Positions 17,302-25,700 are shown, counted from the stretch's first letter. The stretch: 64,000 bases of DNA from Alphaproteobacteria bacterium (GCA_009377445.1 WHUA01000002.1:62001-126000); one strand, 5' to 3'. The notes: a model not told the origin generated them from the letters alone. Made by a program: numbers and translations.

Positions 17302-17358
17302 AAGATTCCATTAAACCTGAAGGGACTAGTCGGCCCGCGCCCGCGTCGGGCCGAACGG

Positions 17359-18330
17359 CTAAGGCACAGGCTGGGGGGCCGCCTGGGAGCCCGCCTCGGT
17401 TGCAGCCTCGGTTGCAGCATGGGGCGCCGCGCCGGTGGCGCCTTGGCGGCGGGCCATGAAGACCGCCGCTTCGGTGCGGTTCCGGAAATGCAGCTTGCTC
17501 AGGATATTGCGGACGATCGCCTTGGTCTGCGGCTCGGATATGTCGAGCCGGACCGATATGTCTCGGTTGCTGTTACCGACTCCGAGCTGGTCGAGCACGA
17601 GCCGCTCGGCGCCGTCCAGCTTGTACATAAGCTGGCAGCGCAGGTTGTCGAGGCCGAAGTCGCTGCCGACGCGCGACGGAACGATGGTGTAGCCGCTGTC
17701 GCTCAAGCCGACGAGCATGGCGATCTGGTCCAGCACCATGTCGGTGAACAGCCAGGCATCGGCGAGATGCAGCGTGCTCGCCGCCTCGAGCAGCCGGTCG
17801 CTGCTGAGCGCGATGATGACGCGCGCCCGGCGCGACAGCTTGACGAAGGCGTTCGCGTCCGAGTCGCGCAGCTTCTGCAGCCCTTCGAACCAGACGATCA
17901 GGTAGTCGGTGCGGTAGGCGTCCTCGATCGAAGCGAAATCCAGCCCTTTGACCGTCTTGACCTCGAAATTCGGCAGGAATGCGAAGGCTGCCAGCATCTT
18001 CTCCCGCTCGGCGGCGGGGCCGACCGACAGGAGGATGCGAGTCGGCCGCCCGTAGCGCGAGCGGCCCTGCGCCATGATCGCCGACTCGAGCGAGACGCTG
18101 CCGTTCCGCCAGCCGTGGGTGAGCCGGCCCGCCGGGCGGGCCATCGCCGCTTCGCCGGCGATCGCCTGCGGACCGAATGACCCTGCGGGCGCAGCGGGTT
18201 GCGCGCCGGCCGCGTCGCTTCCCTTGCGTTGCTTGGCATACCCCAGCCGATCGGCCGACGGGGTCCCGTCACGCTCAACCGGCGTGATCGCGTTACCGAG
18301 AGCGTCCTCGCCTTTATCTATGCGGCTCAT
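17359..18330 (-). CDS. LuxR-family transcriptional regulator, divergent from the hfaB-like operon
   Basis: 323 residues from the ATG at 18330 (an in-frame TTG at 18405 is the alternative). A low-complexity N-terminus of about 90 residues is followed by a receiver-like alpha/beta domain (ILLSVGPAAEREKML, YLIVWFEGLQ) with no recognisable phospho-Asp. A LuxR-type helix-turn-helix follows (SNRDISVRLDISEPQTKAIVRNILSKL) with FRNRTEAAVFMA. It diverges from the hfaB-like gene, the classic arrangement for a local regulator. The C-terminal tail contains a 12-bp duplication encoding ATEA twice. Confidence 0.72.
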   Translation of the reverse strand: MSRIDKGEDALGNAITPVERDGTPSADRLGYAKQRKGSDAAGAQPAAPAGSFGPQAIAGEAAMARPAGRLTHGWRNGSVSLESAIMAQGRSRYGRPTRILLSVGPAAEREKMLAAFAFLPNFEVKTVKGLDFASIEDAYRTDYLIVWFEGLQKLRDSDANAFVKLSRRARVIIALSSDRLLEAASTLHLADAWLFTDMVLDQIAMLVGLSDSGYTIVPSRVGSDFGLDNLRCQLMYKLDGAERLVLDQLGVGNSNRDISVRLDISEPQTKAIVRNILSKLHFRNRTEAAVFMARRQGATGAAPHAATEAATEAGSQAAPQPVP

Positions 18331-18916
18331 TTCTTCGTTATCCACCCTGGTATGTGCATACCGCACTTTGTATTGATACTCTTCCCACCCCGCCGGCAAA
18401 GTCAAGGCAATGCCGGTCCCCCGGGGTAAAAGAGAAATAATACCAATGGCCTAGCGCATCATATGCAGTCCTTTTTTATTTTGCCCGCAATGCGTGCTGC
18501 CGCGGGGGACGGTAAAGTGCGCCGCCGCGGACAAAGCCGCCAGCCGCGAACCCATGCTGCTTCATGATCCCCCTCTGCCCGAGTAGCGGCCTTTCCGCCG
18601 CGCCCGTCAATGGACGTGATGTGCTTATCTGCCAAATCGGTAGAAAGGAATAGGGGTGTACCCCGAAAGTCTATTTCGGCCCTTCGAAGCACCAAAAGTA
18701 TAGTCTGGAGTACCTCACTTACCCTCCCTCTCATACGCAAGTTTGCTTAGAGAACCGGCCAACCGGCTCCTAATATTGCGACAGCCTTCTACTTGGGTAC
18801 GCAGAGATTCAAGTGAAGGGATGGTCTTGGGTCTGTGTCGGCGCGTTTGGTGATTTGCATTGCAGCGCCGCCACCCCGGAAAAACCGGTGCGAGCCTGAG
18901 AGGGGAGAAACGACGG
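18331..18916. other. Divergent intergenic region upstream of the hfaB-like gene
   Basis: 586 bases with no credible gene, locally AT-rich around 18430-18480 and 18640-18790. It holds the promoters of the divergent regulator and the hfaB-like operon, and the near-palindrome AGGGGTGTACCCC at 18652-18664. The final bases carry GGGGAG ahead of the hfaB-like start. Confidence 0.6.
18651..18664 (+). promoter_or_regulatory. TAGGGGTGT / near-palindromic motif upstream of the hfaB-like operon
   Basis: TAGGGGTGTACCCC contains opposed GGGGT and ACCCC half-sites and shares the nonamer TAGGGGTGT with the region upstream of the gene at 17144. It lies 253 bases before the lipoprotein start. The role as a LuxR/NarL-type operator is inferred. 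Confidence 0.35.
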
Positions 18917-19735
18917 ATGACGTTCAGACAAGCTTTGCTGCTTGCCGGCGCCGCGTGTGCACTGGCGGCGTGCCAATCGACCGGGCCATACCCGAGCGAA
19001 GGGGTCAGCCCCCTTTTCAGCTTTCCGGTCACCAGCAACGAGACGCCGTACAGCCAGTGCCTTTCCGGCCTCGCCACCAAGGTGGATGCGAACAACAAGC
19101 CGGTCTTCTCCGTCGGCGAAGTGGCGGACAAGACGGGCCAGATCAACTACGACGACAACGGCCATGCTTTGACGCAGGGCGTGTCGGAGATGGTGATCAG
19201 CGCCCTCTACAAGACGCACATGGTGCGGCTCGTGGAGCGGCTGGACCTGCGCATCCCGCTGGCGGAAATGAAGCTGGCGGAGCAGCGCAAGCTGGCCCGC
19301 AGCATCGACGAATACAAGCTTCCGGCCAGCGACTTCATCGTCGTCGGCGCGCTCACGGAGCTGAACTACAACATCACGAGCGGCGGCGCCCAGCTCTTCA
19401 TCGAAGGGATCGGCGGCGGCGCGCGCACCGTTGTCATCAACGTTGCGCTCGATATGCGCGTGATCAACGCGCGCAACTTCTCTGTTGCATATTCAACCAG
19501 CCTGCAGAAGCAGATCTATGGCTACGAGGTCGAAGCCAACATCTTCCGCTTCTTCGGAGACAGGCTGGTCGAGTTTGACGCCGGGCAGATCCAGAACGAG
19601 CCCCTGCAACTCGGCGTCAGATCCGTCGTGGAGATGGCGACCTATCAAGTCATGACGGAGTTTCTCGGTCTTCCCGTGTCAGGGGGCTGCAATCTGGTGA
19701 AGACCGACACGATGGCCAACTATCTCAGCAAGTAA
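18917..19735 (+). CDS. hfaB: HfaB/CsgG-like outer-membrane secretion lipoprotein
   Basis: 272 residues from the ATG at 18917 after GGGGAG; the lipobox ALAAC makes Cys19 the lipidated residue. CsgG-family hallmarks follow: FSVGEVADKTGQ, a GGAQLFIEGIGGGAR segment in the pore-forming region, and LQKQIYGYEVEANIFRFFG ... NEPLQLGVRSVVEMA, closer to Caulobacter HfaB than to enteric CsgG. CsgG forms a nonameric outer-membrane channel that secretes curli subunits; HfaB is needed for holdfast anchor proteins. It is followed 18 bases later by a large candidate substrate gene. The family call is firm; the exported substrates are inferred. Confidence 0.85.
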   Translation: MTFRQALLLAGAACALAACQSTGPYPSEGVSPLFSFPVTSNETPYSQCLSGLATKVDANNKPVFSVGEVADKTGQINYDDNGHALTQGVSEMVISALYKTHMVRLVERLDLRIPLAEMKLAEQRKLARSIDEYKLPASDFIVVGALTELNYNITSGGAQLFIEGIGGGARTVVINVALDMRVINARNFSVAYSTSLQKQIYGYEVEANIFRFFGDRLVEFDAGQIQNEPLQLGVRSVVEMATYQVMTEFLGLPVSGGCNLVKTDTMANYLSK

Positions 19736-19753
19736 ACATATAGGAGAGAAGGC

Positions 19754-21163
19754 ATGCGGTTAAATCGAAAGGCCCTTATGGGTACCGTCGCAGCGGTAGC
19801 GCTGTGCGGTTTCGCCATCGGCGCCTCGACCGAGGCCCAGGCGTTCGACCGTGTCAACTGGACGTGGGATCTAGACATCGACGAAAATATCAGCAAGACC
19901 GTCGACATCGACATCATCATCGACCCGATCGGCATGATCAACGATGAGATCATGCAGATCCAGATCGGCGACATCAAAGCCGTGTCGCGTGTTTCCGGCG
20001 TCTACAACTGGAAGCCGCTGGAGCCGGTCGAGATCAAGACCGGCGTTTCCGCCGACCACAACCTGACGGTCGACGCCGGCTATCACTACAAGAACGGCGG
20101 CTTCGGCAAGGCGAGCGCGTCGAACAGCTACAACAACACCCAGACCGACTCGTTCCGGGCGACCCTCGACGGCGGCCTGACAACGGACGGCAACGGCGTG
20201 CCGTTCTTCATCGGCGGCGTCGGGGCCGGCGAAGCGAGCGCGACGCTCGTGCCGCCATCGCTGAACGCCAACGCCGACGCGGTGTTCGGCTTCATCGGAG
20301 CCTTTGCAACGGACGGCGAGGCCGGCTTCAACGCCGACCTCGGCGGATCGCTCAGGACCACGCACGCCGGCTCGAACTCGTGGGAATCGCAGTACGCCTA
20401 CTTCAACGCGGGCTTCGGCCAGTTCGACGGGCACCTGAAAGTGCACACGGACGAGATCTACACGATCTACGCCCTGGCGCCGAAGTTGCAGGACGCGACG
20501 AAGGAGCTGCCGAAGGTCGAGAGCCTCGCCACGGCGATCGGCAACGTCATCTCGATCGAGACCGACGTGGCGGTGCAGGAGCATAGCCTCCAGGTCGTCG
20601 CCGACACCAACTGCAAAGGCGTGCAGGACGGCGATGGCTCGAGCTACAAGTGCAATCCCGACTTCGGGAACGCGCAGTTCGATCTCGACGCCGACCTGGA
20701 TGTCAACGACAGGTTCGTCGGCGTGGACTCGGGCAATGCCTTCCACGACGTCGCGCTGTTGACGACGTTTGCGGCGGGCGCCGGCCTCCTGAAGAAGGCC
20801 GACATCACCGCAGTCTCCTCCGTCGACGACATTCTCAACGCATCGGTTGAGAGCACGGCGACGGCGATCGGCAACCTGAAGTCGATCGACCTGACCACGT
20901 CGAATCCGGAGAACGGTCTGGTGATCGCCGACATCACGCAGGTGTCGGTGGCCGACGTCTCCGCCTACTCGACGATCGGCGGCGGTCTCTACGCGCAGCC
21001 GGTGTCACTCCTCGAGACCGGCTACTCCTACGGCGGGGGAATCAACCTCGTGAACTACAATCACCTGGGCGGTCTGACGATCGCGAAGTCCACGGCGACT
21101 GCCATCGGCAACGTCGTGAACATCGGCGTCAATTCCGGCCAGAGCGCGACGAGCGCGCCGTAA
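19754..21163 (+). CDS. Large secreted protein with ATAIGN repeats, HfaD-like adhesin candidate
   Basis: 469 residues from the ATG at 19754 after AGGAG, with a signal peptide ending at AQA. The mature protein is acidic and rich in Asp, Gly, Ala and Asn. The motif S-x-ATAIGN-x3-I occurs three times (LATAIGNVISI, TATAIGNLKSI, TATAIGNVVNI) at rising positions, suggesting a repeated beta-strand unit. It sits directly behind the hfaB-like gene, the position of hfaD in Caulobacter, so it is a likely cargo of the HfaB channel and a surface adhesin. Sequence identity to HfaD cannot be judged here. Confidence 0.68.
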   Translation: MRLNRKALMGTVAAVALCGFAIGASTEAQAFDRVNWTWDLDIDENISKTVDIDIIIDPIGMINDEIMQIQIGDIKAVSRVSGVYNWKPLEPVEIKTGVSADHNLTVDAGYHYKNGGFGKASASNSYNNTQTDSFRATLDGGLTTDGNGVPFFIGGVGAGEASATLVPPSLNANADAVFGFIGAFATDGEAGFNADLGGSLRTTHAGSNSWESQYAYFNAGFGQFDGHLKVHTDEIYTIYALAPKLQDATKELPKVESLATAIGNVISIETDVAVQEHSLQVVADTNCKGVQDGDGSSYKCNPDFGNAQFDLDADLDVNDRFVGVDSGNAFHDVALLTTFAAGAGLLKKADITAVSSVDDILNASVESTATAIGNLKSIDLTTSNPENGLVIADITQVSVADVSAYSTIGGGLYAQPVSLLETGYSYGGGINLVNYNHLGGLTIAKSTATAIGNVVNIGVNSGQSATSAP

Positions 21164-21317
21164 GCAGGCTCGGGACCGGCACGTTCGCCGGAAGAACTGG
21201 TGCCGCGCAAACGGCACGAACGGATCGGGGAGCGGCGCAAGCCGTTCCCCCTCCGCCCGCTCGAAGGGAAGCGCGGCTTGGAAAAGGGCTTCGGTCATCG
21301 AGGCGGAAGCCTTTCTC

Positions 21318-21353
21318 CAAGACACGGCACAAGACACGACACAAGACACGACA
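21318..21353 (+). repeat. 12-bp tandem repeat, 3 units, intergenic
   Basis: CAAGACACGRCA repeated three times directly upstream of the small secreted protein gene at 21379. Its expansion would change the spacing of the leader of that gene. Confidence 0.85.
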
Positions 21354-21378
21354 TTCGATGCGATAGGAGTATGAAGTG

Positions 21379-21783
21379 ATGAAACAGGCCCGCTTGTTAC
21401 GCAAATTCAGCTTCACGGCCGTGGTCGCGGCAGGCGCGTGCCTGGTCGCCGGAACGGCGGCGGCGCAGATGTACGAGCAGCCCTATAGCCCGCAGGCCCG
21501 CGACCGCGCCGGCCTCGCGGTCTACATGAAGAACCTCAAAGAGTCGCGGCGCAGCGAGGTAACGGCGAGCGGCGGCGGCGACGCGACCTACCTGGTGTGC
21601 GGGGGCAGCGGCGGGCAGTCGACGGCGACCGCCAACTCGTCCTGCGTGATCCTGAACAACTCCGACGCCTCGCTCGGCATCGGCCAGGGCTCGGACGGCG
21701 ACCAGGGCGCCAATGCGTCGACCAACAGCACGACGAACACGACGACCGCCGACGAAGTGAGCAACATCCTCAACGCCAAGTGA
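21379..21783 (+). CDS. Small secreted Asn/Ser/Thr-rich protein, HfaA-like subunit candidate
   Basis: 134 residues from the ATG at 21379 after TAGGAG (a GTG three bases earlier is in frame). The signal peptide ends at TAAAQ and the mature start is QMYEQPYSPQAR. The C-terminal half (ILNNSDASLGIGQGSDGDQGAN, then NSTTNTTT) has the polar Gly/Asn/Ser/Thr/Gln make-up of functional-amyloid subunits, and two cysteines (CGGS, SSC). It is the last gene of the hfaB-like operon, ahead of a strong terminator. HfaA in Caulobacter is a small protein of comparable character; equivalence is inferred. Confidence 0.68.
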   Translation: MKQARLLRKFSFTAVVAAGACLVAGTAAAQMYEQPYSPQARDRAGLAVYMKNLKESRRSEVTASGGGDATYLVCGGSGGQSTATANSSCVILNNSDASLGIGQGSDGDQGANASTNSTTNTTTADEVSNILNAK

Positions 21784-21941
21784 TCGGCGGAAGCCATCGA
21801 GGCTGCGCCCGGAGGGGAGATTGGCCCGAGCGTGCCGCCGCCAGCCGGCGCCGCGTTCGCCAGCGCAGCCGGTAAGGGGGGTGACTCGGCCGCCGCAGGG
21901 GGATGAGGCGGTCCCGATTTACCAACCAGTCGCCTGGAAAG

Positions 21942-21972
21942 CCCGGCTGTCCGAAAGGTCAGCCGGGTTTTT
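21942..21972 (+). terminator. Rho-independent terminator of the hfaB-like operon
   Basis: Stem CCCGGCTG (21942-21949) pairs with CAGCCGGG (21960-21967) around a ten-base loop and is followed by five T residues. Confidence 0.88.
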
Positions 21973-22065
21973 CACATGCCTCTGCGCGCATGGATTTCGC
22001 GACCGGTCCGTGCCGCCCGATGTGCCGCCCCCCGTGCCGCCCGTCATCCGGCGGCCCGCATCGCG

Positions 22066-22473
22066 TCAGAACAGGCGCTGCTTGCGGCAGTTGCCCGGCC
22101 CCTGGTAGGCGTACACGTTCTGGCGGACCATGAATTCGCCACTGATGCGGTCGATGGTCATCTCCATCGGCACCTTCTTTTCGGCTTGGCTTTGCGACGT
22201 CTGCAGCAGGCCGCGGACGCCGGCCATCACGATCCGGCCCGAATTGAACTGCAGCACTTCCAGCTTCTGGTTCTCGTTGACCCAGTAGACCGCCTTGGCG
22301 GTGACGTCGATGAGCAGGCTTTCCTTGTTCACCGAATAGGCCGACCATGTACAGACGAGCCCGACGACCGTCGCCGGCTTACCGGAGTCGGCTAGCGCGC
22401 GCGCGCCGGCCGCACCGAACAGCCCGCACAGCAAGAAGCCGAGTGCGACCGCAGAAACCTTCCGTATCACCAT
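22066..22473 (-). CDS. Secreted protein of unknown function
   Basis: 135 residues from the ATG at 22473. A signal peptide (VSAVALGFLLCGLFGAAGARALA) is followed by about 110 residues with a predicted beta-rich pattern: LVCTWSAYSVNKESLLIDV, VYWVNENQKLEVLQFNSGRIVMAG, TIDRISGEFMV. The cysteines at VCTW and GNC may pair. I do not recognise the family. It lies on the opposite strand to the hfaB-like operon within the same run of exported proteins. Confidence 0.6.
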   Translation of the reverse strand: MVIRKVSAVALGFLLCGLFGAAGARALADSGKPATVVGLVCTWSAYSVNKESLLIDVTAKAVYWVNENQKLEVLQFNSGRIVMAGVRGLLQTSQSQAEKKVPMEMTIDRISGEFMVRQNVYAYQGPGNCRKQRLF

Positions 22474-22629
22474 CTCCCGACCATCCCTAGCAGTATCACC
22501 GGGTTTTCCCGTTCGACCGACTGCGCCGCCATCCGCCGTTATCCAAGACGGGAGGGCGCCCGCGGATTGCTTACGCGAGTCGCCCGCTTTTGTCATTCAT
22601 TATGAGAGCTTAGCCGGAAGCGGCCGCTC

Positions 22630-23523
22630 TCAGAGCCGCTTGGCGGGGTCATAGGCCCAATTCCAATCGGCCACGCCGCGCTCGTGGGCCGCCGCCGGGA
22701 CCGGCTCGGCCTCCGTGGCGGCGGCTGCTGTGGCCGTTGCCGTTGCCGGTGGGGCCGCAGCCGTCACGGATGCCGCCGTTTCCTGGCGCTCGGGCTGGCC
22801 GGCGTCCACGGCGGAGGGCGATGCCGCCTCGCCCTGGATCTCGCCCTGGATCTCGCCCTGGGTCTCGCCGGGCGCGTCGCTCACCACGGTCGCCTTTCCA
22901 TCCTTGCCGTCCCCGCCCTTGCCCGGGCACATGAGCATGAGCGTCGGCTTCGGCGTGCCGGGCAGGCACACCAGGCGATGCTCGCACTGCCCCGGCGCCG
23001 CGTTCTTCACCGGGGCGAGCGCGGTCTTGACCGGTTTCGCCCCCGCCTGCTCCGCCTGCTCCGGCGAAGCGACGGCGGGCTGGAGCTCTGCGCCGCCGGA
23101 CGCCGTGTCGTCGGAGCGCGCCACGTCCTGGGTTTCCGGGGAAACGTCCGGCCCGAGCTTCGCAAGAAGATTGACCGGCGCCTTCTTCGGCTGTCCGGGC
23201 GCCTGCGGGGCGTCCGCTTCGGACGCCGGGGACGCTGGCGCCGCCGGCTTCTCCGCCGCGCCGCCCTTCATACTTTGTCTCTCGTCGAGCATCGCCTGGC
23301 ACGCCGGGTCGACGCTGTCGTTGAGTCGGCTCAAAGCCTGCTTCACTTGGCGGCCGGTCGACTGCGTGTCCATGGGATTGCGGAAGGCTTTGCCGTTGTT
23401 GCCCCCGCCCCCGCCGGTCATCAGGCTGACCGCCGACAGCGCCAGGCCCGCCGCGGCCGGCACGCAGCCGCTCAAGGCGATCGAACACACGCTTGCGCTG
23501 AGTATGAGCTTGAGCCGCGGCAT
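22630..23523 (-). CDS. Proline/alanine-rich lipoprotein of unknown function
   Basis: 297 residues from the ATG at 23523, chosen because it gives a lipoprotein signal with lipobox ALSGC near residue 20; a start at 23598 would put a hydrophobic stretch before it. After a Gly run (GGGGG) and a short helical segment with DPACQAMLDERQ, most of the protein is low-complexity Ala/Pro/Glu. One Cys-containing block lies in the middle (GQCEHRLVCLPGTPKPTLMLMC). A three-fold 12-bp repeat encodes GEIQ units. Likely an envelope-anchored spacer or accessory protein of the neighbouring surface system. Confidence 0.6.
   Translation of the reverse strand: MPRLKLILSASVCSIALSGCVPAAAGLALSAVSLMTGGGGGNNGKAFRNPMDTQSTGRQVKQALSRLNDSVDPACQAMLDERQSMKGGAAEKPAAPASPASEADAPQAPGQPKKAPVNLLAKLGPDVSPETQDVARSDDTASGGAELQPAVASPEQAEQAGAKPVKTALAPVKNAAPGQCEHRLVCLPGTPKPTLMLMCPGKGGDGKDGKATVVSDAPGETQGEIQGEIQGEAASPSAVDAGQPERQETAASVTAAAPPATATATAAAATEAEPVPAAAHERGVADWNWAYDPAKRL
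22831..22866 (-). repeat. 12-bp tandem repeat, 3 units, in the lipoprotein gene
   Basis: GCCCTGGRTCTC repeated three times (plus strand), read on the minus strand as Gly-Glu-Ile/Thr-Gln units in a low-complexity region. Confidence 0.85.
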
Positions 23524-23833
23524 AGCGTCAAGTTGCGCCAACGCCCGGGTCAAGTGAACGACGCAATAGGCGTAGCCCGCCAGTAGTAGAGCGAGCATAT
23601 CGTTAGAAGTTTCCGGTAGTTGCCGATACCCCGCCTGAAATGGGAAGGGGCGGCAACCCGTAAGGGCCGCCGCCCCCGAGGGGGGTGTGTTGAGGGACTA
23701 TTGCCACAACACTTCGACCCTACCGCGAAGCGGCCCCGGCTTCCCCGGTGCAAACGGCCGAGATTTCCGCGAATAAGAGTTAATTCTTTGATGTGAAAGG
23801 ATTGGCGCGGTTCTTTGATGGGCCCGCTTTAAC
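23524..23833. other. Gene-free region upstream of the lipoprotein
   Basis: No gene is seen. A GC-rich hairpin is possible between GGGGCGGC (from 23647) and the CCGCCCCC at about 23670, but without a T run. An AT-rich patch at 23762-23800 may hold a promoter for the lipoprotein. Confidence 0.5.
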
Positions 23834-24193
23834 TCAGCGCATATAGTGCTTTACGAAATCGGGGATATGCCCGATCACGCACACGGTCTTGTCGGCCTCG
23901 AGGGCCGAGCCGACCGGCTTGATCTGCTCGCTCTCGCCGAATTCCCGGATGACGATGTAGTAGTCGGGGGACACCGCGTTCTGGCAGCGGGTGATGAACC
24001 AGGTCTCGTTGCCCTCGGAATCGTCGAACTGAATGACCCGGGTCTCGCCCGGGCCCTGGCCGAAGAGGATCGAAAAGTCCCCGGCCTCGGCCGGAAGCGG
24101 CGCAACGGCAAGAAACGAGGTCAGGAAAAACGCCCCGGGCCCGGCCTTGGCGCCGGGCCTGCGAAAGGGTCGGTCGTCAGCGGCTGCGTCCAA
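23834..24193 (-). CDS. Small protein with a late hydrophobic segment, unknown function
   Basis: 119 residues from a TTG at 24193; the true start is uncertain because a basic leader of about 20 residues precedes the hydrophobic stretch AFFLTSFLAVAPLPAEAG, which looks like a signal peptide. The mature part (about 80 residues) contains RVIQFDDSEGNETWFITRCQNAV and CVIGHIPDFVKHYMR, with two cysteines that may pair. No family is recognised. It lies 18 bases after the next gene upstream, suggesting an operon with it. Confidence 0.5.
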   Translation of the reverse strand: MDAAADDRPFRRPGAKAGPGAFFLTSFLAVAPLPAEAGDFSILFGQGPGETRVIQFDDSEGNETWFITRCQNAVSPDYYIVIREFGESEQIKPVGSALEADKTVCVIGHIPDFVKHYMR

Positions 24194-24211
24194 GCGGCGC
24201 GGCTTCCGTGC

Positions 24212-24508
24212 TCAATGCAGCAGGCCGGCGGGCTCCGTCTGCAGGAGTTGCTGTGCGGCGCGGCCCGCCCGTTTCCAATAGGCCCACGCCTCGAGATCGG
24301 CCCAGTCGAGGAGCAGCTTGCTTGCGCTCGCTTCCGCCTTCAACGGGGCATCCTGGCCATATTGATCCACGAGAACCTGGGCGACAAGGACGCACTCCTG
24401 CACGTCGTCCCACCTTTCCCGCATGATCGCCTCGTGGAGGAGCGAGGCGTCGGCCCGAGAGGCTTCGGGCGTATCGCCGAAGCTGAGACTCGTCGGTTTC
24501 CTGGTCAT
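24212..24508 (-). CDS. Small cytoplasmic protein of unknown function
   Basis: 98 residues from the ATG at 24508, preceded by AGAGAGGA. No signal peptide. The middle (ECVLVAQVLVDQYG ... ASKLLLDWADLEAWAYWKRAGRAAQQLL) is predicted helical. The length and shape resemble small helical chaperone-like or flagellar-accessory proteins but no family can be named. It probably forms a unit with the gene at 23834. Confidence 0.55.
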   Translation of the reverse strand: MTRKPTSLSFGDTPEASRADASLLHEAIMRERWDDVQECVLVAQVLVDQYGQDAPLKAEASASKLLLDWADLEAWAYWKRAGRAAQQLLQTEPAGLLH

Positions 24509-24897
24509 GGCGTCCTCTCTAGGGTGGTATTCCGGTTGCGCCGGGGAACTGAGGGCCGGCGGCCGAGTCGTCGATTGCAGCGTTAAGTTCAGCCTTTGTT
24601 AATATTCGTTAACATACGGAGATTCATAGTTTTTTTGACTTACACTCCTTTACGGCTATCCGATCGTCCAATAAAGGGAAAATTTGCGGTACCACTTTTG
24701 AGTTATACGATCGATGCCGCCGACCCCCTCCGCCATCGATCGGCGCCGCCTAGAAAAACCCGGAAAATCCTAGTACTTCCGCGCAAGCCGCGTAGATCAT
24801 AAGTTCCATGATGGCAACGATATTTCGATTCTATCCTACCGCGAAATAAAGCACTCCAGAAAACAAATACAAACCTGAATCAAGAGGGTTAAATAAT
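24509..24897. other. AT-rich divergent intergenic region upstream of a CsgD-like regulator gene
   Basis: 389 bases without a gene, much more AT-rich than the surroundings from 24590 on. TTGACT at 24635 followed by TATCCG at 24657 is a weak promoter-like pair. The ribosome binding site of the regulator is GAGGG at 24884. Genes diverge on both sides, so promoters for both are expected here. Confidence 0.5.
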
Positions 24898-25584
24898 ATG
24901 ACACCGTCGCCTGTATACTTGGTAGGTGGGTCAAGGTTGTTTCGACAGGGATTGAAAGTCTATCTCCAGGGAACGCCCTTCGAAGCCGTGCGCGAGATCG
25001 AGCGCGCCTCCGATGCCAAGAGCCGAACCGAGGGCGAAGTCCCGCCTGCCCTCATCCTGCTCGCCTTGTCGCGCGGGCATGAAGGCTGCGACACGGACGT
25101 CGACACGCTCCGCCGCGCCTTTCCCGGCGTGCCCGTCGTCGCCATCGCCGAGACATTGTCTCTCGAGGACATGACGCGCTGCCTCGCGGCCGGGGTGGGC
25201 GGCTATCTCCTGAGCGACATCTCGACGGAAGCGCTTTCCTATTCGCTCCAGCTCGTCCTGCTGGGGGAAATGGTCTTCCCGACGCAGATGGCCTCGTTCT
25301 GGACCCAGGTGCCGGTGCGCCGGCCCGCCACCGACTCCCGCGTGCTCGCGGGGAAGCTCTCGACGCGGGAAAGCGAGATCCTGCATTGCCTCGTCGACGG
25401 CAGCTCGAACAAGGCGATCGCGCGCCGTCTCGAGATCACGGAATCCACCGTGAAGGTCCACATGAAGAGCCTGTTGCGCAAGATCAACGCGGCCAACCGC
25501 ACGCAGGCGGCGATCTGGGGCATGGAAGCCGGCTTCGGCGACGCCGAAGACGCGCCTCCGGCGGATGCCGGCCCGGTCGACTGA
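24898..25584 (+). CDS. LuxR/CsgD-type regulator with pseudo-receiver
   Basis: 228 residues from the ATG at 24898. The N-terminal receiver-like domain has LVGGSRLFRQGLKVYL where acidic residues are normal, and LILLALSRGH where the phospho-Asp strand should be, so both phosphorylation determinants are missing. The C-terminal helix-turn-helix is intact: LSTRESEILHCLVDGSSNKAIARRLEITESTVKVHMKSLLRKI, then NRTQAAIWGM. It is a near paralogue of the regulator at 15785 and has the same architecture as CsgD, whose receiver is also degenerate. Likely controlled by its own level or by ligand or protein binding. Confidence 0.82.
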   Translation: MTPSPVYLVGGSRLFRQGLKVYLQGTPFEAVREIERASDAKSRTEGEVPPALILLALSRGHEGCDTDVDTLRRAFPGVPVVAIAETLSLEDMTRCLAAGVGGYLLSDISTEALSYSLQLVLLGEMVFPTQMASFWTQVPVRRPATDSRVLAGKLSTRESEILHCLVDGSSNKAIARRLEITESTVKVHMKSLLRKINAANRTQAAIWGMEAGFGDAEDAPPADAGPVD

Positions 25585-25700
25585 GACGCGAACGCGTCTG
25601 CTCTCGACGTCCTCACCATGCTGCTGCGAAGCCCTCCCCCCTCGCGGGGGAGGGCAATCGCATTTGAGGGTGCTCGCGGCGTATGGGGCAAGCGGAGTGC

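Noticed and set aside
24635..24662. Sigma-70-type promoter TTGACT-16-TATCCG upstream of the CsgD-like gene
   Set aside because: The -10 match is weak and the distance to the start is over 230 bases. It is mentioned in the region entry but not listed as a promoter.
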